Made by a program: the position numbers and the translations under genes. A stretch of 64,000 nt of DNA from assembly GCA_015472025.1 (NCBI GenBank), contig BNHL01000001.1:3088001-3152000 (forward strand). Reading direction: 5' to 3'. Below are positions 52,217-61,796 of this stretch, piece by piece. This stretch comes from Cytophagales bacterium WSM2-2 (lineage in GTDB: Bacteria; Bacteroidota; Bacteroidia; Cytophagales; Cyclobacteriaceae). The notes below the pieces were generated by a model that saw nothing but the letters and a program-made list of their open reading frames with translations, searched no databases and was not told the origin of the DNA. Within the stretch, counting starts at the first letter, position 1. Every line of letters begins with the position of its first letter.

Positions 52217-53050
52217 ATGATTATGAAAAAAATAAAATCAACGTACTTATTCCTTGCTGCCGGACTTTTCTTCGCTTCCTGCAGTAATGATGATACGAAA
52301 GTAACTTTTTTGGGAGGCGCTGCCCCAACGCTAACACCTTCATCAACGACTGCTTTAGTTTTGGCTAAAGCCAACGAGAACTACAGTGCTATTCAGTTCT
52401 CCTGGACGAACCCTGCCTATTCTTTCTCTAATGGAGCAAGCACACAGGACGTCTTTTATTCATTGCAGATCGATACCACAGGTTCAAATTTCTCAAATCC
52501 TAAAATGGTTTCAATCGCCTATACGAACGATGTATCACACACTTTTACAGTAAAGGAATTGAATACAACTCTTTCAGGATTGGAATTGCCGGACAACATG
52601 GTGCACAATTTTGAATTTAGGATCAAGGCCACCCTGGCAAATGGTAACTCACCTCAATATTCTGATGTGACCAAAGTAAAGATCACAACTTATTTGGATG
52701 TGGTTTATCCGGTTCCTGCAAAGTTGTATATCGTTGGTGATGCGACACCATCGGGCTGGACTAATGATCCTGCTCCCGGTAAACCAGATGCCTCACAAAC
52801 TTTTACTAAGGTGAATACTTATTTGTTCCAGATAAACTCCTTGGCTCTTTCTGCTAACCAGTTTTTATTTATTCCGGTTGCGGGTGATTGGACTCACAAA
52901 TACGCTTTCGATGCCCCTGGAGCTACTAACAATACTTCAGGTGATTTTTTCAAGCCCGATGCTGCAAGTAATTTTCAGGCTCCGGCTGCAGGCAATTATA
53001 AAATCACAGTCAATTTTAAGACTGGAAAGTATACACTGGATAAAATATAG
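52217..53050 (+). CDS. susE: SusE-like surface starch-binding lipoprotein
   Basis: 277 residues with lipobox FFASC. An N-terminal Ig-like SusE domain (about 25-160: AIQFSWTNPAYSFSNGASTQDVFYSLQID, partly quoted) precedes one starch-binding-like module (about 170-277: KLYIVGDATPSGWTND..., ending YKITVNFKTGKYTL). It starts 16 bp after susD and ends 3 bp before the susF-like gene. It is expected to be surface-exposed and to bind glucan, adjusting the size of products that SusC imports. Confidence 0.88.
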   Translation: MIMKKIKSTYLFLAAGLFFASCSNDDTKVTFLGGAAPTLTPSSTTALVLAKANENYSAIQFSWTNPAYSFSNGASTQDVFYSLQIDTTGSNFSNPKMVSIAYTNDVSHTFTVKELNTTLSGLELPDNMVHNFEFRIKATLANGNSPQYSDVTKVKITTYLDVVYPVPAKLYIVGDATPSGWTNDPAPGKPDASQTFTKVNTYLFQINSLALSANQFLFIPVAGDWTHKYAFDAPGATNNTSGDFFKPDAASNFQAPAAGNYKITVNFKTGKYTLDKI

Positions 53051-53053
53051 TAT

Positions 53054-54766
53054 ATGAAGAAGACATGGTTTTTTTTGATAGCGGTGATTGCCTGTGTGGC
53101 TATTGTCGTTTCGTGTACCAAGGTGGAAACTACGCCACAGTTTAAACAAAGCGATGCTACACTAACGGCATCGTCTTCAGTGAGCGCAGTGACTGCAGCG
53201 GCCAAAGATTCCCTTACTGAAGTGGCAACACTCAGTTGGAATGATCCTGGGTTTGCAGTTGGCTTGAGTCAGAGCAAATTCAGCATTGTGGTTGGAGTTA
53301 CCGGAAAAGATTTCGCAAGTTCTTTAAGCAAGAGTTTTACCGGTGTAACCAGTGGTGCTCTGTTAGGCAGAGAAATCAATGGCATGGCATTGCGACTGGG
53401 TGGTTCAGTTGGTCAATCTATTGGTCTTGATGTAAAGGTTGTTGCTTCACTTGCGAATAACAGCCAGCAAAAGACATCAAATACAATTCAAATTGGTGTA
53501 ACACCCTACGGAGACCTGGGCATAACAGCTTCCGTTAGTACAGTGAAGCCTTCTGCAGCAACTCCTGATGCCGTGGCCGTAACTTTTAATTGGAATGTAG
53601 CATTCAACGGGTACAATGGTGTAAAGAAGTATCAGATTCAATATGCTAAAACAGGTACAAGCTTTGCCAGCCCCACAACTGTGGACGTAACTGCTTACAA
53701 GCAGTCATTTTCAAACCTGGAATTAAATAAAATCGCTTTGGGCATGGGTACTCTTCCAAATGCGAATGGCGATGTTGACTTCAGAATCAAAGCAACTAAC
53801 GAAACCGGTGTTGTCATTTATTCGAATGTTGCCAAAGTCACAATTACTCCATATGCAGCAAATAATTCTGTCGGAATAATTGGTGATGCTGTTGCTCCTG
53901 GCGACTGGAGCAAGGACATTGATATGTATCGCCCGGATCCTGTTAATAAACCAGCTGAATGGACATTGACTGTCTATATGACGGGTGGTAAAAAAGTGAA
54001 ATTCCGCGCAGATGATGATTGGGTAACTAACTGGGGTGGTTCCACTTTCCCTTCAGGAACGGGTACACAGGGTGGTGCTGATATTGCCGTCACCAATTCA
54101 GGATATTACACTGTGAGTTTCAATACAGGAAGCGGAGCTTATGCTTTCACGGCAGTAGCAAGCCCTACGTATACGAATATTAGCTTGATTGGTAGCATTG
54201 TTGGTACAGCCTGGACAACAGATGTTGATCTCACTAAAGACAGCAATGATCCACATCTTTGGACAGCCACGTACACTGTAGCAAGTGATGGTGAATTGAA
54301 ATTCAGAGCCAACCATGACTGGACGACCAGCTGGGGCAGTGGATCTTTCCCTTCAGGATATTCAGCAACTTCTAATGTGCCAAACATCGCTGTGAAGGCA
54401 GGTACTTATTATATCCGCTTCAACGATGTTTCAGGAGAGTTTTTCTTCGGAAGCACTGCAAACAATAGTAATGCTCCATTCGGAAAAATTTCTGTGATTG
54501 GCGATGCCACACCTGGAGGATGGGCTGCTGATACAGAACTTGTACAAAATCCGATCAACCCTTTTAAATGGTCTGGAAAAGTAAAATTGACAGGAACTGG
54601 CACTTACGCCAAATTCCGAGCAAATGATGATTGGGCTATGAACTGGGGCGACACGAATTTCCCTGCAGGCAAGGGAGTAAAAGATGGTGCTAATATCCCA
54701 GTAACAGCTGGTACTTATCAGATCACCTTTAACTCAGCTACGGGTGAATTTACGTTCACTAACTAA
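53054..54766 (+). CDS. susF: SusF-like starch-binding lipoprotein with three tandem modules
   Basis: 570 residues with lipobox VVSC. After an N-terminal SusE/F Ig-like portion and a second beta domain (about 35-270), three related binding modules follow, each about 95 residues. They start at VGIIGDAVAPGDW, ISLIGSIVGTAW and ISVIGDATPGGW. Each repeats KFRA-x-x-DW-x-x-x-WG-x-x-x-FP-x-G, where the paired Trp and Arg/Asn are likely glucan contacts. It is followed by a strong terminator separating it from the amylase genes. Confidence 0.88.
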   Translation: MKKTWFFLIAVIACVAIVVSCTKVETTPQFKQSDATLTASSSVSAVTAAAKDSLTEVATLSWNDPGFAVGLSQSKFSIVVGVTGKDFASSLSKSFTGVTSGALLGREINGMALRLGGSVGQSIGLDVKVVASLANNSQQKTSNTIQIGVTPYGDLGITASVSTVKPSAATPDAVAVTFNWNVAFNGYNGVKKYQIQYAKTGTSFASPTTVDVTAYKQSFSNLELNKIALGMGTLPNANGDVDFRIKATNETGVVIYSNVAKVTITPYAANNSVGIIGDAVAPGDWSKDIDMYRPDPVNKPAEWTLTVYMTGGKKVKFRADDDWVTNWGGSTFPSGTGTQGGADIAVTNSGYYTVSFNTGSGAYAFTAVASPTYTNISLIGSIVGTAWTTDVDLTKDSNDPHLWTATYTVASDGELKFRANHDWTTSWGSGSFPSGYSATSNVPNIAVKAGTYYIRFNDVSGEFFFGSTANNSNAPFGKISVIGDATPGGWAADTELVQNPINPFKWSGKVKLTGTGTYAKFRANDDWAMNWGDTNFPAGKGVKDGANIPVTAGTYQITFNSATGEFTFTN

Positions 54767-54782
54767 CATGATGAACTTATAA

Positions 54783-54813
54783 AAATCAGGGGCTTCGGCC
54801 CCTGATTTGTTTT
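54783..54813 (+). terminator. Strong intrinsic terminator between susF and first GH13 gene
   Basis: An 11-bp perfect stem (AAATCAGGGGC at 54783-54793, GCCCCTGATTT at 54798-54808) closed by a TTCG tetraloop, followed by GTTTT. It sits 17 bp after the susF stop and 23 bp before the GH13 ATG, within what otherwise looks like one operon. Confidence 0.9.
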
Positions 54814-54835
54814 GCAACTAAATAAATACCGGTTG

Positions 54836-57679
54836 ATGAAGAAGATTTTTTGGATTGCGTTTACGTTCTTACCGTTGGCTGCTTTGTTTGCTCAGAAAGC
54901 AAATGTTAATCCAGCAATCTCTCCTACATTCTTCAGATACAACGATCTGATTACAGTCTCTTATGACGTAACGGGTACAAACATGGCTACCTTGACTGAT
55001 GCGTGGGTTTGGGTGTGGCTGCCAAATGCCTCAAGCATTAATGCGAAATACAACATCAATCCAGCCACAGCGGCTGCATCTGCAGCTCACTGCACTAAGT
55101 CTACTCCTTCTGGAAAAGTGATCTTTTCCGTCACATTCAAGCCATCCGATTTTTTCGCGTCAGATATTAGTACGCAAACCCAAATGGGAATCCTCCTTAA
55201 GGCAAACGATTGGCCTAATGGCCAGACGACTGATTACCTTGTCAATTTTTGGGATGGATCGTTTCAGACCAGGTTGATCTCTCCAACAGTGCAGCCCTTG
55301 TTTGTCGTGAATGGAAATGTCATTCAAGTACAAGCAGCTACTCCAATTGTGGCAGATTATTCATTTTATCTTGGTAATGTGCTGGTGGACACAAAAACCA
55401 ATGTGACCAATTATTCTTATACGTTGACTGTTAATGACTCCGTGCCATCCTATGTAGCGACAGTTAAAGCGACAGCCAATGGAACGACAAACTCCACTTC
55501 GTTCAACTATAACGTTCACAAAACAAGCCCATTGCTGGCAAGACCCAACGGCATTATTGACGGAATTAATTATAATCTCGCCGACCCGAGCAAAGCTACT
55601 TTGTGTCTTTGGGCACCGGGTAAAACATCAGTGTATGCGATAGGAGACTTTACGGATTGGAACATTCAGTCGAAATACCTGATGAATAAAGACGGTGAGC
55701 ACTTCTGGTTGGAAATAAACGGATTGACTTCAGGCACAGAATATGCATTTCAGTATTTAGTCAATGACTCTCTTAGAATTGCAGATCCTTACACAGATAA
55801 AGTTCTTGAACCTGAAGACAGCAGTATTCCTACAGCCACTTATCCGAACCTGAAAACGGTTCCAGCAAAAGCACTGAGCTCGCTTTGGTACTTTAATCAT
55901 TTCTCCGTTTTACAGACCGGGCAAACACCTTATCAATGGCAGACGACCAATTACCAAAAGCCTGCCAAAGAAAAACTCGTCATTTATGAATTGCTGATTC
56001 GCGATTTCTTTGACGATAAGAACCGAAATTTCCAGCACTTGATTGATACGATTTCATATTTCAAACGACTGGGTATTAACGCTGTCGAATTGATGCCTGT
56101 GACGGAATTCAATGGTGAGATCGGATGGGGATACAACCCCACTTCGATGTTTGCAGTGCAGAAATATTACGGCACCAAAAACAAAATGAAGGAGTTTGTA
56201 GACAAGTGTCACGCAAACGGGATAGCGGTAATTATGGATATGGTGATGAATCACCAGGACTTGCCAAATTCCTACGCAATGCTCGACTACGATTTTGTTA
56301 ATGGACACCCGAAGTCTTCCAATAAATGGTTTAATGTCTCTGCTCCACATCCTTACAGCGTATTCAATGACTTGAATCACGAAAGCAAATACACGCAGAA
56401 ATACCTCGATACTGTCAATTACTACTGGATGAAAGAATTTAAAATTGACGGTTACCGCTATGATCTGTCCAAGGGATTTACACAAACAAAATCTACTGAA
56501 GCTACGGCAGGAAATTTCGACCAATCAAGAATCAACATTTTGCAACGTATGGCAGACGTGTTGTGGTCAAAGTTTCCGGATGCTTATGTGATCCTTGAGC
56601 ATTTCGCAACAAACTCTGAAGAGACTGTTCTCGCCAACTATAGAGTAGGTGAAGGCAAGGGCATGATGCTCTGGGGAAATTTTAACTACGCTTATAGTCA
56701 GAATACCGAGGGCTTTCCTTCTGGTAACGACATCAGTGGAATGTATTATGGCAACCGTGGATGGACAGCGCCCAGGATTGTGGGTTACATGGAAAGCCAC
56801 GATGAAGAACGTGTCATGTATCGAAATCTCAACTTTGGAAATGTTTCATCTTCAGGAGGCTATTCAGTTAAAGACTTACCCACTGCACTCAAGCGGATGA
56901 AGACGGCTGCAGTTATGTTTTACACCATCCCAGGGCCAAAGATGATCTGGGAGTATGGGGAATATGGATACGACAAAAGCATCAATGCATGTCAGAATGG
57001 AACTGTAGACAATACGGGTGCATGCCGACTTGATCCAAAGCCGGTTTTAGTAACAAGCTATTTGCAGGACGACAACCGGGTAGCGTTGCAGAAGCATATT
57101 GCAGACTTGATCAGGCTTCGCAAGAATTACGATGTCTTCACGACCAAAGGAACTGCCACCATCGCACTTTCTTCATTGGTTCATCAAATGACTTTGAAAA
57201 ACACTCCATACACGGCTACACCCTCAGATTCATCGAAAATGAATGCTCAGATTGCGGCCAACTTTGATGTTAGTGCACAAATCGTGCAAGTAGCATTTTC
57301 CCATACAGGCACGTGGTACGATTACTACAATCAGGGTGCCCCAGTCAATGTTACGAGTGCTACTCTGTCCGTAACATTACAGCCTGGTGATTTTAAATTG
57401 TACACAGACGTAAAGATCAAATCAGGCGTGGTGACGTCTGTTCAGGAAGAGTTGTCATATGGGATTACACTTTTTCCTAACCCTGTTAATGGGCAACTTA
57501 GAATCGAATCGAATGTGGAGGTTGCATCTATTAACGTGCGTACCATGACCGGAACGGTTTTCACGCCTCATCGGATTGATGGCAACACTTGGGATGTAAG
57601 CACACTTTCTCCCGGCCTCTATATTGTGGAGATCGTAACTGATGCCGGTCTTGTTAGAAAAAAAATAATTAAGAATTAA
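54836..57679 (+). CDS. GH13 alpha-amylase/pullulanase-like enzyme with T9SS sorting domain
   Basis: About 947 residues from ATG 54836 (signal peptide MKKIFWIAFTFLPLAALFAQ). N-terminal beta domains (about 20-240) precede a CBM48-like E-set (about 245-330: ATLCLWAPGKTSVYAIGDFTDWN, partly quoted). The GH13 barrel follows with Asp543 nucleophile (GYRYD), Glu588 acid/base (VILEH) and Asp656 (ESHDEERV). The C-terminal 70 residues (SYGITLFPNPVNGQLRIES ... SPGLYIVEIVTDAGLVRKKIIKN) form a type A T9SS sorting domain. The enzyme is therefore expected to be secreted or surface-attached and to cut starch outside the cell. Confidence 0.92.
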   Translation: MKKIFWIAFTFLPLAALFAQKANVNPAISPTFFRYNDLITVSYDVTGTNMATLTDAWVWVWLPNASSINAKYNINPATAAASAAHCTKSTPSGKVIFSVTFKPSDFFASDISTQTQMGILLKANDWPNGQTTDYLVNFWDGSFQTRLISPTVQPLFVVNGNVIQVQAATPIVADYSFYLGNVLVDTKTNVTNYSYTLTVNDSVPSYVATVKATANGTTNSTSFNYNVHKTSPLLARPNGIIDGINYNLADPSKATLCLWAPGKTSVYAIGDFTDWNIQSKYLMNKDGEHFWLEINGLTSGTEYAFQYLVNDSLRIADPYTDKVLEPEDSSIPTATYPNLKTVPAKALSSLWYFNHFSVLQTGQTPYQWQTTNYQKPAKEKLVIYELLIRDFFDDKNRNFQHLIDTISYFKRLGINAVELMPVTEFNGEIGWGYNPTSMFAVQKYYGTKNKMKEFVDKCHANGIAVIMDMVMNHQDLPNSYAMLDYDFVNGHPKSSNKWFNVSAPHPYSVFNDLNHESKYTQKYLDTVNYYWMKEFKIDGYRYDLSKGFTQTKSTEATAGNFDQSRINILQRMADVLWSKFPDAYVILEHFATNSEETVLANYRVGEGKGMMLWGNFNYAYSQNTEGFPSGNDISGMYYGNRGWTAPRIVGYMESHDEERVMYRNLNFGNVSSSGGYSVKDLPTALKRMKTAAVMFYTIPGPKMIWEYGEYGYDKSINACQNGTVDNTGACRLDPKPVLVTSYLQDDNRVALQKHIADLIRLRKNYDVFTTKGTATIALSSLVHQMTLKNTPYTATPSDSSKMNAQIAANFDVSAQIVQVAFSHTGTWYDYYNQGAPVNVTSATLSVTLQPGDFKLYTDVKIKSGVVTSVQEELSYGITLFPNPVNGQLRIESNVEVASINVRTMTGTVFTPHRIDGNTWDVSTLSPGLYIVEIVTDAGLVRKKIIKN

Positions 57680-57688
57680 AACTTTAGC

Positions 57689-59554
57689 ATGAATTCACTT
57701 CTACGAAAGACACTCGCTGCCATTGCAGTTACAATTCCATTGTTTGCAGTATCGCAAAAACAACCGCAGCAAAACTTCGATCGTGTAGAACCACCTAACT
57801 GGTGGGTAGGGATGAAAACGCAGGAGTTCCAACTGTTATTCTACAAGCATGACTTCAGTGTTTCTGATTATGAAGTTTCTATCAATTACCCCGGAGTTAC
57901 ACTAAAAGAAAAAATCAAAGTTGAGAATCCGCACTACGTATTTCTGAAGCTCCAAGTGAGCGGTTCGGCCAAGGCCGGTATGATGCCCATTCAATTTACT
58001 CTCAACAAGAAATCATTTACATACTCGTATGCCTTGAAAGCCAAGTCAGCGGCAACTAATCGGATTCAGGGTTTCAACTCAAGTGATGTCGTGTATTTAG
58101 TTTTTCCCGATCGCTTTGCCAATGGAGACCTGAAAAACGATACGATTCCCGGTTACTTCCATGGTACGCATCGCGATAAGCCGTATGGAAGACATGGCGG
58201 TGACATCAGGGGAATTTCAGATCATCTTGACTACATCAGGGATTTGGGAATGACAGCGATCTGGATCAATCCTGTGCTGGAGAATAATCAGAAACGTGAC
58301 AGCTACCACGGTTATGCGATCACCGATTTATACAATGTTGATAAAAGATTCGGTACCAACGAAGAGTATGTGGCACTGATCGATAAAGCTCACCAGTCGG
58401 GAATCAAAATTATCCAGGACATGGTGATGAATCACATTGGCAATGAACATTGGCTGGTGAAAGATCCCCCGGAAAAGAATTGGATCCATCAGTTTCCTCA
58501 ATATACAAGTTCAAATTACCGTGGAGGTTTGATAAGCGACCCCTACAAATCAAAAGCGGATTCAATCAAGATGGTGAACGGTTGGTTTGACACAACTATG
58601 CCTGACGTTAATCAATCGGTGCCTTTGTTTGCCGATTATCTCATTCAGAATTCACTTTGGTGGATGGAGTATGCGGGTATCGATGGTATTCGCATGGATA
58701 CGTATCCTTACCCCGACAAATATTTTATGGCACGGTGGGCAAAAGTGTTGACGGACGAATACCCGAGATTTAATATCGTAGGAGAGGTTTGGTTGAATAA
58801 CATTACCTCAACGGCCTACTGGCAAAAGGGCGCAAGAAATGCTGACGGATACAACTCTTATCTACCATCTGTTACTGATTTTCCTTTTTGCTTTGCTGTG
58901 CCAAAAGCCCTGCACGAAAATGCTGGATGGGATAACGGTATGGCAAGGTTGTATGATTTATTGAGCCAGGATTTTCAATATGTTGATGCTAACTCCAACC
59001 TGACATTCTTGGATAATCATGACATGACGAGATTCTTTCTTTCCGCGGGAAAGGATATTAACAAATTCAATATGGGATTGACATTCATGCTGACTGTGAG
59101 AGGTATTCCACAAATTTATTATGGCACGGAAGCATTGATGGACGGTGATGCCAGTGTGCATCCGCAAGTGCGAAGGGACTTTCCCGGCGGCTGGGCTAAT
59201 GACGAAACCAATTTCTTTACGAATAAAAACCTGTCACCAGATCAGCAAAAGACAGTGCAGTTCATGAAAAAATTATTGAACTGGAGGAAATCGAAGGCAG
59301 TCATTCATAAAGGAAAACTGACGCACTACATTCCACAGGATAATGTCTACGTCTATTTCCGCTCACTTGGAAACGAGATCGTGATGGTAGCAATGAATGG
59401 CAATGCCAAAGAAATGAAACTCAATACTTCGCGATTTGCAGAATCTATCAAGGGCAAGATGAAAGCGAAAAATGTTCTTACAGACGAGGTGGTACAAAAT
59501 CTTGGAGAGATCACATTACCACCGATGACGGCTGTAGTGCTCGAGTTGGAGTAG
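57689..59554 (+). CDS. susA: GH13 neopullulanase/cyclomaltodextrinase-like alpha-amylase
   Basis: 621 residues with signal peptide ending VSQK, so probably periplasmic. An N-terminal beta domain (about 30-120) suits the SusA/cyclomaltodextrinase group. The barrel has DVVYLVFPDRFANGD, catalytic Asp337 (GIRMD), Glu366 (GEVW) and Asp445 (LDNHD), with the QIYYGTE and DGDASVHPQVRRDFPGGW motifs of neopullulanases. The C-terminal beta domain ends MTAVVLEL. It lacks a T9SS tail, in contrast to its upstream neighbour (9-bp gap). It would trim imported maltodextrins. Confidence 0.9.
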   Translation: MNSLLRKTLAAIAVTIPLFAVSQKQPQQNFDRVEPPNWWVGMKTQEFQLLFYKHDFSVSDYEVSINYPGVTLKEKIKVENPHYVFLKLQVSGSAKAGMMPIQFTLNKKSFTYSYALKAKSAATNRIQGFNSSDVVYLVFPDRFANGDLKNDTIPGYFHGTHRDKPYGRHGGDIRGISDHLDYIRDLGMTAIWINPVLENNQKRDSYHGYAITDLYNVDKRFGTNEEYVALIDKAHQSGIKIIQDMVMNHIGNEHWLVKDPPEKNWIHQFPQYTSSNYRGGLISDPYKSKADSIKMVNGWFDTTMPDVNQSVPLFADYLIQNSLWWMEYAGIDGIRMDTYPYPDKYFMARWAKVLTDEYPRFNIVGEVWLNNITSTAYWQKGARNADGYNSYLPSVTDFPFCFAVPKALHENAGWDNGMARLYDLLSQDFQYVDANSNLTFLDNHDMTRFFLSAGKDINKFNMGLTFMLTVRGIPQIYYGTEALMDGDASVHPQVRRDFPGGWANDETNFFTNKNLSPDQQKTVQFMKKLLNWRKSKAVIHKGKLTHYIPQDNVYVYFRSLGNEIVMVAMNGNAKEMKLNTSRFAESIKGKMKAKNVLTDEVVQNLGEITLPPMTAVVLELE

Positions 59555-59557
59555 ACG

Positions 59558-60223
59558 TTATCGTCCGCCAAAGATCGCAGTACCGATTCTTACCAGCGTA
59601 CTGCCTTCTTCCATCGCGATTTCATAGTCCTGGCTCATCCCCATGGACAGCTCTTTCATTTCTATATTGGATGATAGAGGCAATCCTTTGATTTTGTCAA
59701 AAAGATTTTTCAATGATTTGAATTCTCTTCTGACCTGGTCTTTGCTATCGGTAAAAGTGGCCATGCCCATAAGGCCGGTAATTTTTACAGAATCCAAGGC
59801 TGCGATTTTACCTGAACTGATCAACTCAATAATTTCCGTTTCGTCAAAACCGAATTTGGTTTCCTCAGTGGCAATGTGCACCTGTAACAAACAAGGGACA
59901 GTCCGGTTGTTTTTTTTTCCCTGCTTATTGATTTCTTCAAGCAGTTTAAAACTGTCTACCGAATGTATCAAAGCCACAAAAGGTGCTACCTGCTTTACCT
60001 TATTGCTTTGCAGATGGCCGATCAGGTGCCACTCAATATCCTGCGGTAATTCGGGCTGCTTGGCACACATTTCCTGGACCTTATTTTCCCCAAAAATCCG
60101 CTGACCTGCATCGTAGGCCTCTCTAATCTTTTCTACAGGGTGGGTTTTACTGACGGCAACAAGCCTGCAAACCTTACCAGTGAACCGATTTTGGAAAAAC
60201 GTAATATTATTTCTGACGCCCAT
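59558..60223 (-). CDS. YggS family pyridoxal-phosphate homeostasis protein
   Basis: About 221 residues from ATG 60223 (an upstream Met would add six). The PLP-binding Lys is in CRLVAVSKTHPVEKI. Family motifs are FGENKVQEM, EWHLIGHLQSNKVK, LLQVHIATEETKFGF, GLMGMATF and the C-terminal LSMGMSQDYEIAMEEGSTLVRIGTAIFG (partly quoted). It is a single-domain alanine racemase-like TIM barrel that binds PLP and affects amino-acid and vitamin B6 balance. It converges on the GH13 gene with only 3 bp between stops. Confidence 0.93.
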   Translation of the reverse strand: MGVRNNITFFQNRFTGKVCRLVAVSKTHPVEKIREAYDAGQRIFGENKVQEMCAKQPELPQDIEWHLIGHLQSNKVKQVAPFVALIHSVDSFKLLEEINKQGKKNNRTVPCLLQVHIATEETKFGFDETEIIELISSGKIAALDSVKITGLMGMATFTDSKDQVRREFKSLKNLFDKIKGLPLSSNIEMKELSMGMSQDYEIAMEEGSTLVRIGTAIFGGR

Positions 60224-60260
60224 TATATAAATTAGCCACAATTATAATCTGCGTAAAGTT

Positions 60261-61796
60261 ATGGCGATCATTGGAACGTTGCTCAAAAAAGGAATTAAAG
60301 TTCGCGAAAATCTTCAGCAGGAATATTCGTCCCCGTTTGACCTTCAAAAAGAAGAATTGAAGGAACTGATGATTACTGCCGCCCAGACAGAGTTTGGAAA
60401 GTACTATGATTTTGGCAAAACACTGGAACAATTCCGCAGAGGGGGCAAAGCTTTTTATGAGTCGTTTAAAAAAACTGTTCCGATTCACGACTATAATAAG
60501 ATTTATAAAGACTGGTGGCATCTCAATCATAAAGGAATCAAGAATGTTTGCTGGCCTGGCCGGGTCAAATATTTTGCCCTGAGCTCGGGTACTTCAGAGT
60601 CGGCCTCCAAGCATATTCCTGTTACCAAAGAAATGACCAAGGCCATTCAGCGCACAAGTATTCGACAGATTTTATCATTGTCAAAATATGACTTGCCTGC
60701 CTCTTTTTTTGAAGCGGGAATCCTGATGATTGGTGGTAGTACACACCTGAATAAGAAGGGCAGTTTTTTCGAAGGCGACCTCAGCGGTATTCAGGCAGCA
60801 CGTTTGCCTTTTTGGTTCCAGCACTTTTATAAACCCGGAAAAAAAATAGCCAAGAGCCGCAACTGGGACAATAAACTGAACCAGATTGTTCGCAAAGCAA
60901 AAGACTGGGATATCGGAATTGTTGTCGGGGTTCCGGCCTGGATACAAATATTGATCGAAAAAATTCTAGCCCACTATAAAGTCAAAAACATCCATGAGAT
61001 TTGGCCCAATCTTCGCGTATACGTGCACGGTGGCGTGTCCATGGATCCATACAGGAAAGGCTTTGAAAAGCTCCTGGGGCGCCCGATTTACTACATTGAA
61101 ACTTACCTGGCCTCTGAAGGGTTTGTTGCCTACCAGGCCTTGCCCAAGCGCAAAACAATGCGTCTGGTTCTCAACAATGGCCTGTTTTATGAGTTCATTC
61201 CATTCGATGACAAGAATTTCCTCCCTTCCGGAGAAATCAAACCGGATGCGGAAACACTACTGATTGACGAGGTGGAGGAAGGAAAGGAATATGCATTGAT
61301 TCTATCTACTTGTGCCGGAGCATGGCGCTATATTATTGGTGATGTGATCAAGTTTGTGTCCCTGGAGGAATCGGAAATCGCTATTACCGGAAGGACTAAA
61401 CACTTCCTCAGTTTGTGTGGAGAGCATTTGTCCGTGGACAACATGAACAAGGCCATTGAATTGGTGTCTGAAGAATTGAATGTTTCCATCAAAGAATTTA
61501 CCGTTTCCGGAATTCCACACGGCACTCTTTTTGCCCATCACTGGTACATCGGCTGCGATGACAAAGTGAGTGCGAAAGTGCTTAAAGAAAAAATCGATCA
61601 GCATTTAAAGGAACTGAACGATGACTATGCTGTTGAGCGCAGCGCAGCATTGAAAGAAGTTTTTGTTGATGTCTTACCCCTCCAAAAATTCCACGACTAC
61701 CTTGGATCGAAAGGCAAAGTCGGTGGCCAAAATAAATTTCCACGGGTGATGAAGAATGCGCAGCTGGAAGAGTGGGTAAACTTTATCAAAAACTGA
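60261..61796 (+). CDS. GH3 auxin-responsive-promoter family acyl-adenylate enzyme-like protein
   Basis: 511 residues of the GH3 (plant auxin-responsive) family within the ANL adenylating superfamily. Visible motifs are the P-loop-like ALSSGTSESASKHIPVT (about 108-124), HGGVSMDPYR, YIETYLASEGFVAYQ, and AWRYIIGDVIKF preceding the ATP-binding ITGRTKHFLSLCGEHLS. Plant members couple acyl acids to amino acids; bacterial members are uncharacterised, so the substrate is open. It overlaps the LysE-family gene by 1 bp (TGATG), so export of a conjugate is a possible link. Confidence 0.9.
   Translation: MAIIGTLLKKGIKVRENLQQEYSSPFDLQKEELKELMITAAQTEFGKYYDFGKTLEQFRRGGKAFYESFKKTVPIHDYNKIYKDWWHLNHKGIKNVCWPGRVKYFALSSGTSESASKHIPVTKEMTKAIQRTSIRQILSLSKYDLPASFFEAGILMIGGSTHLNKKGSFFEGDLSGIQAARLPFWFQHFYKPGKKIAKSRNWDNKLNQIVRKAKDWDIGIVVGVPAWIQILIEKILAHYKVKNIHEIWPNLRVYVHGGVSMDPYRKGFEKLLGRPIYYIETYLASEGFVAYQALPKRKTMRLVLNNGLFYEFIPFDDKNFLPSGEIKPDAETLLIDEVEEGKEYALILSTCAGAWRYIIGDVIKFVSLEESEIAITGRTKHFLSLCGEHLSVDNMNKAIELVSEELNVSIKEFTVSGIPHGTLFAHHWYIGCDDKVSAKVLKEKIDQHLKELNDDYAVERSAALKEVFVDVLPLQKFHDYLGSKGKVGGQNKFPRVMKNAQLEEWVNFIKN

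Noticed and set aside
56054..56524. 156-residue minus-strand frame inside the first GH13 gene
   Set aside because: It overlaps the catalytic barrel coding sequence and shows no family features.
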